A DNA stretch of 64,000 bases, taken from Gemmatimonadaceae bacterium. Lineage in GTDB: Bacteria > Gemmatimonadota > Gemmatimonadetes > Gemmatimonadales > Gemmatimonadaceae. The stretch covers positions 1-64,000 of the forward strand of contig JADZAN010000016.1 in assembly GCA_020852815.1 (NCBI GenBank), written 5' to 3'. The notes beneath the pieces were generated by a model. It saw only the letters and a program-made list of their open reading frames with translations. It was not told the DNA's origin and searched no databases. Both the position numbers and the translations under genes were made by a program. Numbering within the stretch: the stretch's first letter is position 1; each line of letters starts with the position of its first letter. Positions 44,859 through 55,341 of the stretch are shown here, piece after piece.

Positions 44859-46475
44859 CTACTGGACCGCTGGCTTGAGCGTCGGATACTTGTAGCCGAG
44901 CTGCTCCAGGTACGTCTTGTACTTCGTGGGGTCGAAGTAGTACTTGCGCATCAACGGGCGCCACTTCGCCATGATCTCCTCGTTGAGGAAGGTCGGCGGT
45001 CCGTCGTTAGGGCCAAGGAACGACTGGTACTTCTTGTCCTTGGTCTGCACGGTGTGGAAGTAGCTCCATGCATCGGTGACGATCTTCGGCGTGAGCAGGA
45101 GGTCGAGTACGGTGAGCGCCTGCACCTTGGCACCGGCCACCGCGCCCTTGTGGGCAATCGGCGTGGCCATCGCGATGGCGTCGGCCCAGTTGTGCCCCGG
45201 TGTTCCCGGGATGTTGGACGGGTACGAGAGCGTGATGGTGGGGACGTTCCACGAGATGTCGCCGATGTCGTCCGAGCCGCCAAAGACGACCGCGTCGCTC
45301 GGCGGGGGGGCGAGCGAGTCGATCTTCGTCGCCAGGCCGCTGTCGGGGACTCCCATCTCCTTCTGCAGCGAGCGCGCGAGGAGTTGGTCGTTGTCGTCCC
45401 ACTTGGGGAGGCCGACGCGCTTGATGTTCGCGAACGCCGCCTCGGCGACCGCCTTGTTGAAGTGCACGTCCCACGCGGAGCCGACAATCTGGACCGTGTC
45501 GAGTCTGGTGTCGGTCATCATCGCCGCGCCCTGCGCGATGCGCTTGGCTGCCTCGAAGTTCCGCATGGCGCGCTCGTAGTCGCGCTCGCGGATGTAGAAC
45601 CAGATCGACGCCGTTTGCGGGACGACGTTAGGCTGGTCGCCGCCGTCGCGGATGATGTAGTGCGAGCGCTGTTGCGGCTCCAGGTGCTCGCGCTTGTACT
45701 CCCACCCCTGCGCCATGAGCATCACCGCGTCGAGCGCCGACTTTCCGCGCCACGGGGCCCCGGCCGAATGCGCGGTCTGCCCGCGGAACTTGAAGATCGC
45801 CGAGACCATGGCCTGCGATCCCGAGCGCCCCCAACCCACGCCGAGTTCGTTCCCCACGTGCGTGAAGAGCGTGACGTCGACGTCCTTGAACACGCCGGCG
45901 CGCACCAGGTGCGCCTTCCCCGCCAGCTGCTCCTCGGCGACCCCGGGCCAGAGGATGAGCGTCCCCGGAATCTTCTCCCGTTCCATGATCTCCTTCACCG
46001 CGAGCGCGGCGGCAATGTTCACCGCCTGCCCCGAGTTGTGCCCCTCGCCGTGCCCCGGGGCGCCGGCGAGCATCGCGTCGCGATAGGCGAAGGCCGGCTT
46101 CTGGTTGGCCTGCGGAATCCCGTCGATGTCCGAGCCTAACGAGATGACCGGCTTCCCCGATCCCCACCGCGCCACCCACGCTGTCGGCATCCCCGCCGTC
46201 CCGCGCTCCACCGAAAAGCCGTTCTGCTCGAGGATCCCCGTCAGGTACTTCGACGTCTCCACCTCCTGCATCCCCAGTTCGCCGAATGAGAAGACCTGGT
46301 CGATGATCTGCTGGATGAGCGTGGCGCGCGCCTCGACCTTCGTGAGCGCCTCGGCCTTGAGCTTCTCCAGGCGAGGATCGGGGCGGGCCCCCTTGGGTGA
46401 CTGCGCGTGAACAGCGAGCGAACAGGTCATCAGCGCAACGGTCGCGGCGCGGACGAGAGCAGGGAATCGCGGCAT
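44859..46475 (-). CDS. Exported M20-family amidohydrolase, paralogue
   Basis: A 538-residue exported enzyme. The start is placed at MPRFPALVRA with a signal peptide ending SLAVHAQ. It parallels the protein at 41565-43202 almost residue by residue: FSFGELGMQEVETSKYL, LGSDIDGIPQANQKPAF, GAPGHGEGHNSGQAVNIAAAL, LWPGVAEEQLAGKAHLV and FKFRGQTAHSAGAPWRGK are shared. Differences cluster in the N-terminus and around AVAEAAFANIKRVGLPKWDD and SLAPPPSDAVVFGGSDDIGD. All metal-ligand motifs are kept, so both copies should be active. The pair probably arose by duplication with later divergence of substrate range. The AlkD-like gene lies 49 bases upstream on the same strand. Confidence 0.9.
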   Translation of the reverse strand: MPRFPALVRAATVALMTCSLAVHAQSPKGARPDPRLEKLKAEALTKVEARATLIQQIIDQVFSFGELGMQEVETSKYLTGILEQNGFSVERGTAGMPTAWVARWGSGKPVISLGSDIDGIPQANQKPAFAYRDAMLAGAPGHGEGHNSGQAVNIAAALAVKEIMEREKIPGTLILWPGVAEEQLAGKAHLVRAGVFKDVDVTLFTHVGNELGVGWGRSGSQAMVSAIFKFRGQTAHSAGAPWRGKSALDAVMLMAQGWEYKREHLEPQQRSHYIIRDGGDQPNVVPQTASIWFYIRERDYERAMRNFEAAKRIAQGAAMMTDTRLDTVQIVGSAWDVHFNKAVAEAAFANIKRVGLPKWDDNDQLLARSLQKEMGVPDSGLATKIDSLAPPPSDAVVFGGSDDIGDISWNVPTITLSYPSNIPGTPGHNWADAIAMATPIAHKGAVAGAKVQALTVLDLLLTPKIVTDAWSYFHTVQTKDKKYQSFLGPNDGPPTFLNEEIMAKWRPLMRKYYFDPTKYKTYLEQLGYKYPTLKPAVQ

Positions 46476-46524
46476 CAAGATCCTCAGGTGGTCGGTGTGC
46501 GTGTGCGTCAGGCTAGCATGTCGG

Positions 46525-47268
46525 TCAAGAAGTCGTGCGGCAAGGTCGCACGTGCGCTGGCATCTTCTCGGTGGCGTAGCGGAACGCCTCGCGCCGAATG
46601 ATCGAGTCATGGTCTCGCAGGAAGGCAATGACGGCGTCGCGGTCGGCCTGCGAGAGTTCGCGCAACACCCACCCCATGCCGAGCTGCACGAACCGGTCGT
46701 CGCGCTGCGCCAGTTGGTGACAGATGGCGAGAATGGTCGCGTTGTGCGCGCCGCGGCGCGCCGACTTCACGAAGGCCACGGCGGCGGCCCGCTGTCGCCA
46801 CGGGTGCGCGCCCTTGCTCCAGCGCACCATGCGCGCGGCGATGCGCGCATCCCGCTGCATCATGGGGTGGATCAACCGACCGGCAATGGCATCGCACGTG
46901 GCCCAGTCGTTCGTCACGTCGTCGAACATGCGGTCGATGTCGTCGAGGAGCGTCGGCGGCCAGCGCCGCGCAAGGCGCTCCAGCATCACGATCCCGAGCT
47001 GCTTCTCCTCCATGTGCGGCTGGCGGAGAAGGGTGAGGGCGGCTTGCACGAGCGTCTCGATCTCCATCGTGCGATGCCTGGCAACGAGGTCACGCGCGAC
47101 GCGGCGCACGACGGGCGCCTTCACGCCGATGAATGGAATGACTCCCTTGAAGTAGCGCTCGCCTCCGGCGCGTACCGCGGGATCGGCCAGCGCGCTCAGC
47201 GCACGGCGCCCCTCGGTGACGATCGATGCGGCGGCGTTGGAGCGAGGCGCGAGTTTGGAACCAGGCAT
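46525..47268 (-). CDS. AlkD-like DNA alkylation repair (HEAT-repeat) protein
   Basis: A 247-residue all-helical protein of the AlkC/AlkD DNA glycosylase superfamily. Typical pieces are YFKGVIPFIGVKAPVVRRVA, EEKQLGIVMLERLARRW, NDWATCDAIAGRLIHPMM, WSKGAHPWRQRAAAVAFV, QLGMGWVLRELSQADRDAVI and HDSIIRREAFRYATEKMP. In AlkD, a Trp and an Asp near the NDWATCD region bind DNA and catalyse removal of 3- and 7-alkylpurines without base flipping; NDWATCD carries both. A role in alkylation repair is therefore reasonable, not proven. It is divergent from the DUF2911 gene (101-base gap). Confidence 0.85.
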   Translation of the reverse strand: MPGSKLAPRSNAAASIVTEGRRALSALADPAVRAGGERYFKGVIPFIGVKAPVVRRVARDLVARHRTMEIETLVQAALTLLRQPHMEEKQLGIVMLERLARRWPPTLLDDIDRMFDDVTNDWATCDAIAGRLIHPMMQRDARIAARMVRWSKGAHPWRQRAAAVAFVKSARRGAHNATILAICHQLAQRDDRFVQLGMGWVLRELSQADRDAVIAFLRDHDSIIRREAFRYATEKMPAHVRPCRTTS

Positions 47269-47369
47269 GGCGCCGAATGGTAACCCGTGTTGGTTGCGCG
47301 GCGGGGATTCCCGCAGTGAGATTCCTCAGCGCTTCCCCCCGGAATCCTACACTCCAGAGCCCATCGCGC

Positions 47370-47957
47370 ATGATCACCACTCGTCTTCGCTCCATCGCCC
47401 CCGCCGCCACGCTGGCGCTGTCGCTGGCGGCGGCCGCGCCGCTGGCGGCGCAGGGGAACCTCCGCGCCGCGCCGAGCGGGCGCGCCTCCACCACGGTGAC
47501 GCTCAGCGCCCCGCGCGTGCAGGGACAGCCGGCCCCCAAACCGTTCAAGCTCAGCATCGACTACGGCGTCCCCGTGGCCCGCGGCCGTCCCGTGGCCGGC
47601 GCACTCGCCGACGACCTGGGGAAGGTCTGGCGCCTGGGCGCCAACGAGGCGACGTCGTTCACCACCGAGGTCGATCTCGACATCGGTGGGCAGAGCGTGC
47701 CGAAGGGGTCGTACACGTTGTTCGCCGAGACGACCAAGGGGGCGTGGAAGCTGATCGTGAACAAGAAGACCGGCGAGTGGGGGACGGAGTACGACGCGGC
47801 GCAGGACCTGGTCCGCATCCCCCTCAAGTCGGCCACGCTCTCCAACCCGGTCGAGGCGCTCACCATCCAGCTCATCCCGTCCGCCCAGGGCGCCAAGGGC
47901 GAACTGCGCTTTGCCTGGGGGACCTTGGCCCACTCGGTGGAGTGGTCCGCGAAGTAG
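47370..47957 (+). CDS. DUF2911 exported protein
   Basis: A 195-residue exported protein. The signal peptide is IAPAATLALSLAAAAPLAAQ and the mature part is a DUF2911 beta-sandwich: FKLSIDYGVPVARGRPVAGA, VWRLGANEATSFTTEVDLDI, VPKGSYTLFAETTKGAWKLIVN and EWGTEYDAAQDLVRIPLK. The ATG at 47370 immediately precedes the signal; the longer upstream frame overlaps the divergent gene. DUF2911 proteins are common in Bacteroidota and Gemmatimonadota and have no known function. The gene is followed by a strong hairpin terminator. Confidence 0.82.
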   Translation: MITTRLRSIAPAATLALSLAAAAPLAAQGNLRAAPSGRASTTVTLSAPRVQGQPAPKPFKLSIDYGVPVARGRPVAGALADDLGKVWRLGANEATSFTTEVDLDIGGQSVPKGSYTLFAETTKGAWKLIVNKKTGEWGTEYDAAQDLVRIPLKSATLSNPVEALTIQLIPSAQGAKGELRFAWGTLAHSVEWSAK

Positions 47958-48016
47958 CGACCGGGCGCCACTCACGCACCTCCCGCACTGCGCACGCGCA
48001 CACGCACGACACTCGG

Positions 48017-48047
48017 AAGCGCTCGGCGATCCTCTCGCCGAGCGCTT
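48017..48047 (+). terminator. Rho-independent terminator after DUF2911 gene
   Basis: A perfect 13-base stem (AAGCGCTCGGCGA with TCGCCGAGCGCTT) has a five-base loop and is followed by CCTTGTTTC, a moderate T-rich run. It lies 60 bases after the stop and separates this gene from transaldolase. Confidence 0.65.
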
Positions 48048-48130
48048 CCTTGTTTCGGTACTTCGCCACCCCTTCGGTTCGCTGCAGAGTCGGACTCACC
48101 CCGCCCCCCCACTAGATTCCTCGCCACATC

Positions 48131-48181
48131 ATCTCCCGTCCCCCCAGCCTTCGCTGGGGCGCGCTATCCCCGTCCCCCGTT
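48131..48181 (+). repeat. Hairpin plus CCCGTC units upstream of transaldolase
   Basis: CTCCCGTC, the perfect CCCCAGC-CTTC-GCTGGGG hairpin (48142-48159), GCGCTATC and CCCGTCCCCCGTTCG run in order and end 12 bases before the ATG at 48193. The pyrimidine strand faces the start, as in the other copies before starts. Confidence 0.7.
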
Positions 48182-48192
48182 CGCCCTCCCGC

Positions 48193-49323
48193 ATGTCCCG
48201 ACTTCGCCAACTCCACGATGCCGGCCAGTCGGTGTGGCTCGACTACATCGACCGCGCCATGCTCCGCAACGGGGCGCTTGCTCGCCTCATTCGCGACGAC
48301 GCCCTGATGGGGATGACGTCCAATCCGACGATCTTCGAGAAGGCGCTCGCCGAGGGGAAGGAATACGACGCGCAGATCGAGGCGGTGACCGGTGAGCTGA
48401 CGCCGTGGCAGCTCTTCGAGTTGATCGAGACCGACGACGTGCGCGCGGCCTGCGACATCTTTGCCGAGACGTACAGGGCGACGAAGGGGATCGATGGCTA
48501 TGTCTCGATCGAGGTGTCGCCGGGAGTGGCGAACGATGCCGCGGCGACGGTGGAGGAGGCGCATCGCCTGTGGAAGACGGTCGATCGGCCTAACGTGATG
48601 GTGAAGGTTCCGGGGACGGCCGAGGGGGCAATCGCGGTGCGCCGCCTCATCGCCGACGGGATCAACGTGAACGTCACCCTCCTCTTCTCGATCGATGCGC
48701 ACGCGCGCGTGATCGAGGCGTATCTCGCCGGTCTGGAGGATCGCCTTGCAGCTGGGAAGCCGATTGCGGGGATTGCCTCGGTGGCGTCGTTCTTCGTGAG
48801 CCGCGTGGACTCGGAGATCGACAAGCGCCTCGACGCGATTGCCGCCAGCGCCCCGGAAGGACTGCGCGGCGGGATCCTGGCGTTGCGCGGCAAGGCGGCC
48901 GTGGCCAACGCGAAGCTCGCCTATCGCCTGTTCAGGCAGAGGTTCTCGGGTGAGCGGTGGGGCAAGCTGGCCGCCGCGGGGGCGCAGGTGCAACGCCCGC
49001 TGTGGGCCAGCACCAGCGCGAAGAACCCGGCCTACCGCGACGTTCTCTACGTCGAGACGCTCATTGGCCCCGACACGGTCAACACGATGCCCCCCGCGAC
49101 GATCGACGCCTTCCGCGACCACGGCGTGACCGCGCGCACGGTGGACCAAGACGTGACCGCGTCAGAGCAGCTCTTCCACGACCTGGAGCAAGGCGGCGTG
49201 CACATGACCGACGTGACCGACAAGCTGCTCGCCAACGGACTGGCGTCGTTCCAGCAGTCATTCGACACGCTCATCGCGGGGTTGGAGAAGAAGGCGGCAG
49301 CGCTGGGGAAGACATTGGTCTAG
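48193..49323 (+). CDS. tal: Transaldolase
   Basis: A 376-residue cytosolic enzyme of the non-oxidative pentose phosphate pathway that moves a dihydroxyacetone unit between sedoheptulose 7-phosphate and glyceraldehyde 3-phosphate. It has the family's opening (SVWLDYIDRAML, MTSNPTIFEKAL), VSIEVSPG, and VMVKVPGTAEG with the Schiff-base lysine at about K138. It continues with INVNVTLLFSIDAHARVIEAYLAGLEDR, IAGIASVASFFVSRVDSEIDK and WASTSAKNPAYRDVLYVETLIGPDTVNTMP. Length and motifs fit the longer bacterial TalB-like/Tal-Pgi-N-terminal subfamily. The gene for glucose-6-phosphate isomerase, the usual fusion partner in other bacteria, is separate at 51804. Confidence 0.93.
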   Translation: MSRLRQLHDAGQSVWLDYIDRAMLRNGALARLIRDDALMGMTSNPTIFEKALAEGKEYDAQIEAVTGELTPWQLFELIETDDVRAACDIFAETYRATKGIDGYVSIEVSPGVANDAAATVEEAHRLWKTVDRPNVMVKVPGTAEGAIAVRRLIADGINVNVTLLFSIDAHARVIEAYLAGLEDRLAAGKPIAGIASVASFFVSRVDSEIDKRLDAIAASAPEGLRGGILALRGKAAVANAKLAYRLFRQRFSGERWGKLAAAGAQVQRPLWASTSAKNPAYRDVLYVETLIGPDTVNTMPPATIDAFRDHGVTARTVDQDVTASEQLFHDLEQGGVHMTDVTDKLLANGLASFQQSFDTLIAGLEKKAAALGKTLV

Positions 49324-49507
49324 CTGCCGCGACAACGCGTCGCGATGGGAGGGCGCCGCGCTCGGCGCTCCGCGCCCACGCGTAGTCCGCGGGCGAAAGC
49401 CTTGCGAGGAGGGGTCGGGCGGCGGCTAATTGAAGCTGAGCTGGACCTCGGAAACGTTTACAGTCGGCGTCGTATTCCACGCCTCCCCTCATCCCCTCCG
49501 ATCCGCC

Positions 49508-50923
49508 TTGTCCACCCCGATCCGCATTGCCCGCACGAAGGTCGTCTGCACCCTGGGGCCCGCCACCGCCACCGCCGAGTCCATTGGCGCGCTGATGGAC
49601 GCGGGGCTCAACGTGGCCCGCATCAACTTCTCGCACGGGACGCACGACTCGCACGCCAGGACCATCGCCCTGGTTCGGCAACTGGCCGCCGAGCGCGGAC
49701 GCCCGGTTGCCATCCTCGGCGACCTGCAGGGGCCGCGCATTCGCATGGGCGACCTCGCGGCGCCGGTGACCGTGGAGAGTGGGCAGGACATCGTCCTCTG
49801 CTTCGAGGATGTCGCCACCGGTGACGACCTCCCCGTCACCTACAACGACATCGCCAACGACGTGAAGGCCGGCGACCGCATCCTGGTCGACGACGGGTTG
49901 ATCGAGCTGGTGGTCCTCGACGTGGACAAGCCGCGCGTGAAGGCGCGGGTGGTGCACGGCGGCGTGATCAAGAAACACAAGGGGCTCAACCTTCCGGGAG
50001 TCGAGGTCTCCGCGCCGTCGATCACGGAGAAGGACCGCGCCGACATCGACTTCGCGGCTGAGCAGGGGCTCGACTTCATCGCCCTCTCCTTCGTGCGTCG
50101 CGCCGCCGACATCGCGCAGCTGCGCTCGCTCATCCCGCGCGGGATGCTGATCGTCGCCAAGATCGAGAAGGACACGGCGCTCACGTACATCGAGGAGATC
50201 CTGCGCTCGGCCGATGCGGTGATGGTCGCGCGCGGCGACCTTGGCGTCGAGCTCCCGTTCGAGGAAGTCCCGCTGGTGCAGAAGCGGATCATTCGGCTCG
50301 CCGGCCAGCTTGGCCGTCCGGTGATCACGGCGACGCAGATGCTGGAGTCGATGATCCAGAACCCGCGCCCCACGCGCGCCGAGGCGAGCGACGTGGCCAA
50401 CGCCATCCTCGACGGGACCGACGCGGTGATGTTGTCGGCGGAGACGGCCTCGGGGGCGTACCCCAAGCTCGCCGTGCAGGCCATGCAGCGCATCATCACC
50501 GAGATCGAGCAGCACCACCTGGCGCCCAAGCGCGAGGAGCGCCGCTTCGGCATCGGGACGTCGTCGACGGAAGAGACCATCGCCGCCGCCGTGGTAACCG
50601 CGGCGCGCATGCTGGGAACGCCGCTGGTCATCGTCTTCACCAAGAGCGGCTTCAGCGCGCGCATGGTCTCGTCGCACCGCCCAGGAGTCCCGATCCTGGC
50701 GCTCACCGACGTATCGCGCACGTACAACCAGCTGGCAATGGTGTGGGGGGTGGTGCCGCTGCTGGTCCCGCCCGCTGATACGTACGAGAAGATGCTGCAG
50801 AGCGCGCGCGATGCGTTGCTGGAGCGCGGGCTGGCACGCGAGGGCGACAAGGTGATCGTGACCGCGGGGGTGCCGTTCGACGTCCCGGGGACGACCAACC
50901 TGCTCAAGATCGAGACGGTCTGA
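49508..50923 (+). CDS. pyk: Pyruvate kinase
   Basis: A 471-residue glycolytic enzyme that makes pyruvate and ATP from phosphoenolpyruvate. TTG at 49508 is chosen because the conserved barrel begins at RIARTKVVCTLGPAT shortly after; another TTG at 49430 would add 26 residues without family support. The A domain has NVARINFSHGTHDSH, ILGDLQGPRIRMG and IVAKIEKDTALTYIEEIL with the catalytic lysine. The metal and substrate loop VMVARGDLGVELPFEEV is followed by PVITATQMLESMIQNPRPTRAE and DGTDAVMLSAETASG. The C domain has TSSTEETIAAAVVTAARML and ends with KVIVTAGVPFDVPGTTNLL. It lies between transaldolase and a PhnP-like gene and is 13 bases upstream of the latter. Confidence 0.95.
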   Translation: MSTPIRIARTKVVCTLGPATATAESIGALMDAGLNVARINFSHGTHDSHARTIALVRQLAAERGRPVAILGDLQGPRIRMGDLAAPVTVESGQDIVLCFEDVATGDDLPVTYNDIANDVKAGDRILVDDGLIELVVLDVDKPRVKARVVHGGVIKKHKGLNLPGVEVSAPSITEKDRADIDFAAEQGLDFIALSFVRRAADIAQLRSLIPRGMLIVAKIEKDTALTYIEEILRSADAVMVARGDLGVELPFEEVPLVQKRIIRLAGQLGRPVITATQMLESMIQNPRPTRAEASDVANAILDGTDAVMLSAETASGAYPKLAVQAMQRIITEIEQHHLAPKREERRFGIGTSSTEETIAAAVVTAARMLGTPLVIVFTKSGFSARMVSSHRPGVPILALTDVSRTYNQLAMVWGVVPLLVPPADTYEKMLQSARDALLERGLAREGDKVIVTAGVPFDVPGTTNLLKIETV

Positions 50924-50936
50924 TCGCCCGTTTGCC

Positions 50937-51713
50937 GTGAAGCTGACCTTTCTTGGCACCGGCACGAGCTTCGGCATCCCGATCATCGGGTGCGGTTGCG
51001 CGGTCTGTCATTCGACCGATCCGCGCGACCGCCGCACGCGCATCGGCGCGGTGATCGAGACCGACGGGGGGACGCGCCTCCTCATCGACACGCCCCCCGA
51101 GCTGCGGTTGCAGCTGGTGAGTGCCGGGATCGGGAGCGTCGATGCGGTCTTCTTCACGCACGACCACGCCGATCACATCCACGGCATCGATGACATTCGC
51201 GCCATCACCGTGAGGCAGCACCGCGCGCTCCCCATGTACGCGGAGCCCGAGGTGCTGTTGCGGCTGGCGGCGCGCTTTCCGTACGTGTTCGACGCCACCA
51301 TGCGCCCGCTCCCCGGGACGTCCAAGCCCGAGGGCGAAGCTCACCCCATTCGCGACGGCGACACGATCCAGGTCGGCGACGCCTGCGTGGAGGCGATCGC
51401 GCTTCCGCACGGGCGCATGCGGGTCCTTGCCTTTCGCGTCGGCGCACTCGGCTTCGTGACCGATGCCAAGACGGTCCCGCCCGAGGCGGTGGCGCGGCTG
51501 CGCGGGGTGAAGGTGCTGGTGCTCAACGCACTCTTTCGCCGCGAGCATCCCACGCACCTGAGCATTGGCGAGGCGGTCGCGGTGGCCGCCGAGATCGGCG
51601 CCGAGCGGACGTACCTCGTACACCTCACGCACGAGACGTCGCACGCCGAACTGGAGGCAGAGCTGCCGCCGACGGTGCGCCCTGCGTACGACGGGCTGGT
51701 GGTGGAGGTGTAA
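50937..51713 (+). CDS. PhnP-like metallo-beta-lactamase-fold phosphodiesterase
   Basis: A 258-residue hydrolase starting at GTG. It opens with LTFLGTGTSFGIPIIGCGCAVCHS, which includes the cysteine cluster of PhnP-type proteins, and then has the dinuclear metal motif FFTHDHADHIHGIDDIR. Later motifs are IALPHGRMRVLAFRVG, GFVTDAKTVPPEAV and VHLTHETSHAELEAELP. PhnP itself is a phosphoribosyl cyclic phosphodiesterase, but the wider family also covers RNase Z-like enzymes and lipoyl-related hydrolases. No phosphonate genes are nearby, so phosphonate use is unlikely here. It sits between glycolytic genes and begins 13 bases after pyk, so co-expression is likely. Confidence 0.85.
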   Translation: MKLTFLGTGTSFGIPIIGCGCAVCHSTDPRDRRTRIGAVIETDGGTRLLIDTPPELRLQLVSAGIGSVDAVFFTHDHADHIHGIDDIRAITVRQHRALPMYAEPEVLLRLAARFPYVFDATMRPLPGTSKPEGEAHPIRDGDTIQVGDACVEAIALPHGRMRVLAFRVGALGFVTDAKTVPPEAVARLRGVKVLVLNALFRREHPTHLSIGEAVAVAAEIGAERTYLVHLTHETSHAELEAELPPTVRPAYDGLVVEV

Positions 51714-51803
51714 GACAACACGCACGCTGCCGGTGGCGCACCCTCGCTCGCCGCCGGCCCGTGCCCACGCGCGTCGTTCGCGACGCGACAACCTGCGACC
51801 ACG

Positions 51804-53189
51804 ATGTCCCTCTCGCTCGATTACACCTTCATGCTCGCCGACGCGGTGTCGGGGGGCGTTGCGCCTGGCGACTTCGACGGGGCGCAGGACGCCTTCGCTG
51901 CAGCGCACGCCGCGGTGGCGGCGCGCCATGCCTCGGGCGAGCTTGGCTTCTTCGACCTGCCGCGCCGGCGCGACCTCGCCACGCAGGTGCTGGAGTTCGC
52001 GGCCGGCGTGCGCGGCACCTATCGCGACGTCGTCCTGCTCGGCATCGGCGGCTCGGCGCTGGGCCCCATCGCCCTGCGCAATGCACTTCGCCCGCCGCAG
52101 TGGAACGCGCTCGACGAGGCGGCGCGCGACGGTCTCCCGCGGCTGCACGTGCTGGACAACGTCGACCCGGTGACGATTGCCGCGGTGATCGAGCGCGTGG
52201 CGCTCCCGTCGACGCTCTTCCTCGTGGTGTCCAAGTCGGGCGGCACGGCGGAGACCATGGCGCAGTACCTCATCGTGCGCACCACGTTGCAGGAGGCCGG
52301 ACTCCCGCTGCCAAAGCACCTCGTCTTTGTCACCGATCCGGAGAAGGGGGCGCTGCGCCCCATCGCGAAGGGCGAGGGGATCCCTGCGCTCGACATCCCG
52401 GCTAACGTCGGCGGGCGCTTCAGCGTGCTGTCGCCGGTTGGGACGCTCCCCGCCGCGCTCATCGGCATCGATATCGAGGCGCTGCTGGCCGGGGCGGGGG
52501 ACATGGTGCAGCGCTGCAACTCATCGGTGCTGACGACGAACCCGGCCGGCGTCTTCGCCACGCTGCAGTGGCTCGCCGACACCAGGGGCGGAAAGCGGAT
52601 CCACATCCTGATGCCGTATGCCGATCCGCTGCGCGACATGGCAAGCTGGTTCGTGCAACTGTGGGCGGAGTCGCTGGGAAAGATCCGTCCGACGGGCGAT
52701 CATGCGGGGCCCACACCGGTCCCGGCACTCGGCGCCACCGACCAGCATTCGCAGGTGCAGCTGTTCATGGAGGGGCCGGTGGACAAGACGGTGACCTTCC
52801 TGGCCGTGAAGCTCCCCGAGCGCGACGTCACGATTCCCGGCGCGCACGGCGACGTTCCCGACCTGGCGTACCTGGGCGCGCATACGCTCTGGGAGCTGCT
52901 CAACATCGAGCGGCGGGCAACGGCTGGTGCGCTGGCCACTCGCGGACGCCCGAGCATGACCATCACGCTCGACCAGGTGGACGCGTGGCACCTGGGGTCG
53001 CTGATGATGCTCCTGGAGATTGCGACCGCGTACGCTGGCGCCCTCTACGGCGTGAATGCCTTCGACCAGCCCGGGGTGGAGCTGGGAAAGCGCTTCACCT
53101 ACGGGATGATGGGGCGCCCCGGCTTCGAGGCGGCGAAGGATGAATTCGAGCAGCTCCCGCAATCCAATCCGGCGCGCGTGATTGGGTGA
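51804..53189 (+). CDS. pgi: Glucose-6-phosphate isomerase
   Basis: A 461-residue cytosolic isomerase of glucose 6-phosphate and fructose 6-phosphate. The SIS-domain motifs are intact: VVLLGIGGSALGPIALRNAL, TLFLVVSKSGGTAETMAQYL (phosphate-binding serines and threonine), GGRFSVLSPVGTLPAALIGI, and KIRPTGDHAGPTPVPALGATDQHSQ with the catalytic His-Asp loop. It has the length and layout of the bacterial/archaeal type near 450 residues. The start at MSLSLDYTFM is supported by the N-terminal helix. Together with pyk, tal and the downstream aldolase it forms a sugar-phosphate cluster. In related genomes Pgi is sometimes fused to transaldolase; here both are separate, 2.4 kb apart. Confidence 0.94.
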   Translation: MSLSLDYTFMLADAVSGGVAPGDFDGAQDAFAAAHAAVAARHASGELGFFDLPRRRDLATQVLEFAAGVRGTYRDVVLLGIGGSALGPIALRNALRPPQWNALDEAARDGLPRLHVLDNVDPVTIAAVIERVALPSTLFLVVSKSGGTAETMAQYLIVRTTLQEAGLPLPKHLVFVTDPEKGALRPIAKGEGIPALDIPANVGGRFSVLSPVGTLPAALIGIDIEALLAGAGDMVQRCNSSVLTTNPAGVFATLQWLADTRGGKRIHILMPYADPLRDMASWFVQLWAESLGKIRPTGDHAGPTPVPALGATDQHSQVQLFMEGPVDKTVTFLAVKLPERDVTIPGAHGDVPDLAYLGAHTLWELLNIERRATAGALATRGRPSMTITLDQVDAWHLGSLMMLLEIATAYAGALYGVNAFDQPGVELGKRFTYGMMGRPGFEAAKDEFEQLPQSNPARVIG

Positions 53190-53289
53190 AATCCCCGTCG
53201 TGATGTCCCGGTCTCACGCGATGCAGGACCGGGACGGCGGGGGTATCTTGTCGCAGCAGAAGGCCGTTCATCCCTTACACCGATTGCCA

Positions 53290-54714
<1,425 letters not shown>

Positions 54715-54725
54715 TGAACGAAAGC

Positions 54726-54756
54726 GGCGGCGGGAATGCATGCGTGGCCCGCCGCC
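54726..54756 (+). terminator. GC-rich hairpin after aldolase gene
   Basis: A nine-base perfect stem (GGCGGCGGG with CCCGCCGCC) with a 13-base loop starts 11 bases after the aldolase stop. There is no T-run, so it may be a weak terminator or an mRNA-stabilising end. Confidence 0.35.
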
Positions 54757-54817
54757 GGCACGGACGCTTGAGACACCGCATCGCAGCACTCGCACGGGCA
54801 GACGCCCAGGAGGAGCA

Positions 54818-55306
54818 ATGGCTCGCAACGACGTGGACGACGATCGTGTGATCATCGAGCGCCGCTCTGGCGGCTCGACGGTGTCGGCGCTCCTGGCGGG
54901 CGTCGCGATTGGCGCCGGCCTCGCGCTCCTCTTCGCGCCGCAGTCGGGTGTGGAAACTCGGCAGCTGATCCGGCGCCGCGCCCGTCGCGCCCGCCGCCTG
55001 GCCAACGACTACGCGCACGACCTGCGCGACCGTGCCGATGACCTGCGCGACAAGGCGGCGCTCCTCGTGGATGACACGAAGGAACGGGCGCGTGGTGTGG
55101 TGGACGGGGCGCGCGAGCGCTACGAGGAGAAGCTGGACGAGACGCGCCGCGCCATTCGCGAGAAGCGGCGCGACCTGTCGCGCGCGGTGGAGGAGGGGCG
55201 CGCGGCGGCGCGCGATGCGCGCCACGAACTCGAACGCCGCCTCGCCGACGCGCAGCGCGCGCCGCACGACAGCGCCGTCTCCGAGGCCGATCCTTCCGCC
55301 GACTGA
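54818..55306 (+). CDS. YtxH-domain protein
   Basis: A 162-residue protein with a strong AGGAG ribosome-binding site seven bases before the ATG. A short acidic N-terminus precedes one membrane/glycine-rich segment (SALLAGVAIGAGLALLFAPQSG, about 24-45), the YtxH hallmark with its A-P-x-S-G turn. The rest is a long, highly charged amphipathic helix (Arg/Glu/Asp-rich, about 50-150) likely to form a coiled coil. YtxH-type proteins are general-stress or envelope-associated in Bacillus, with unknown mechanism. It is followed 35 bases later by the YihY-type membrane protein gene, likely in the same transcript. Confidence 0.82.
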   Translation: MARNDVDDDRVIIERRSGGSTVSALLAGVAIGAGLALLFAPQSGVETRQLIRRRARRARRLANDYAHDLRDRADDLRDKAALLVDDTKERARGVVDGARERYEEKLDETRRAIREKRRDLSRAVEEGRAAARDARHELERRLADAQRAPHDSAVSEADPSAD

Positions 55307-55341
55307 TCGGTTGAGCGCCCGTACTGGCGACAATTCGTAAG

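Noticed and set aside
49330-49430. GGGCGCCGCGCTCGGCGCTC inverted sequence before pyruvate kinase as a terminator
   Set aside because: The stem is only about six pairs with mismatches and no T-run; such matches are common by chance in this GC-rich DNA.
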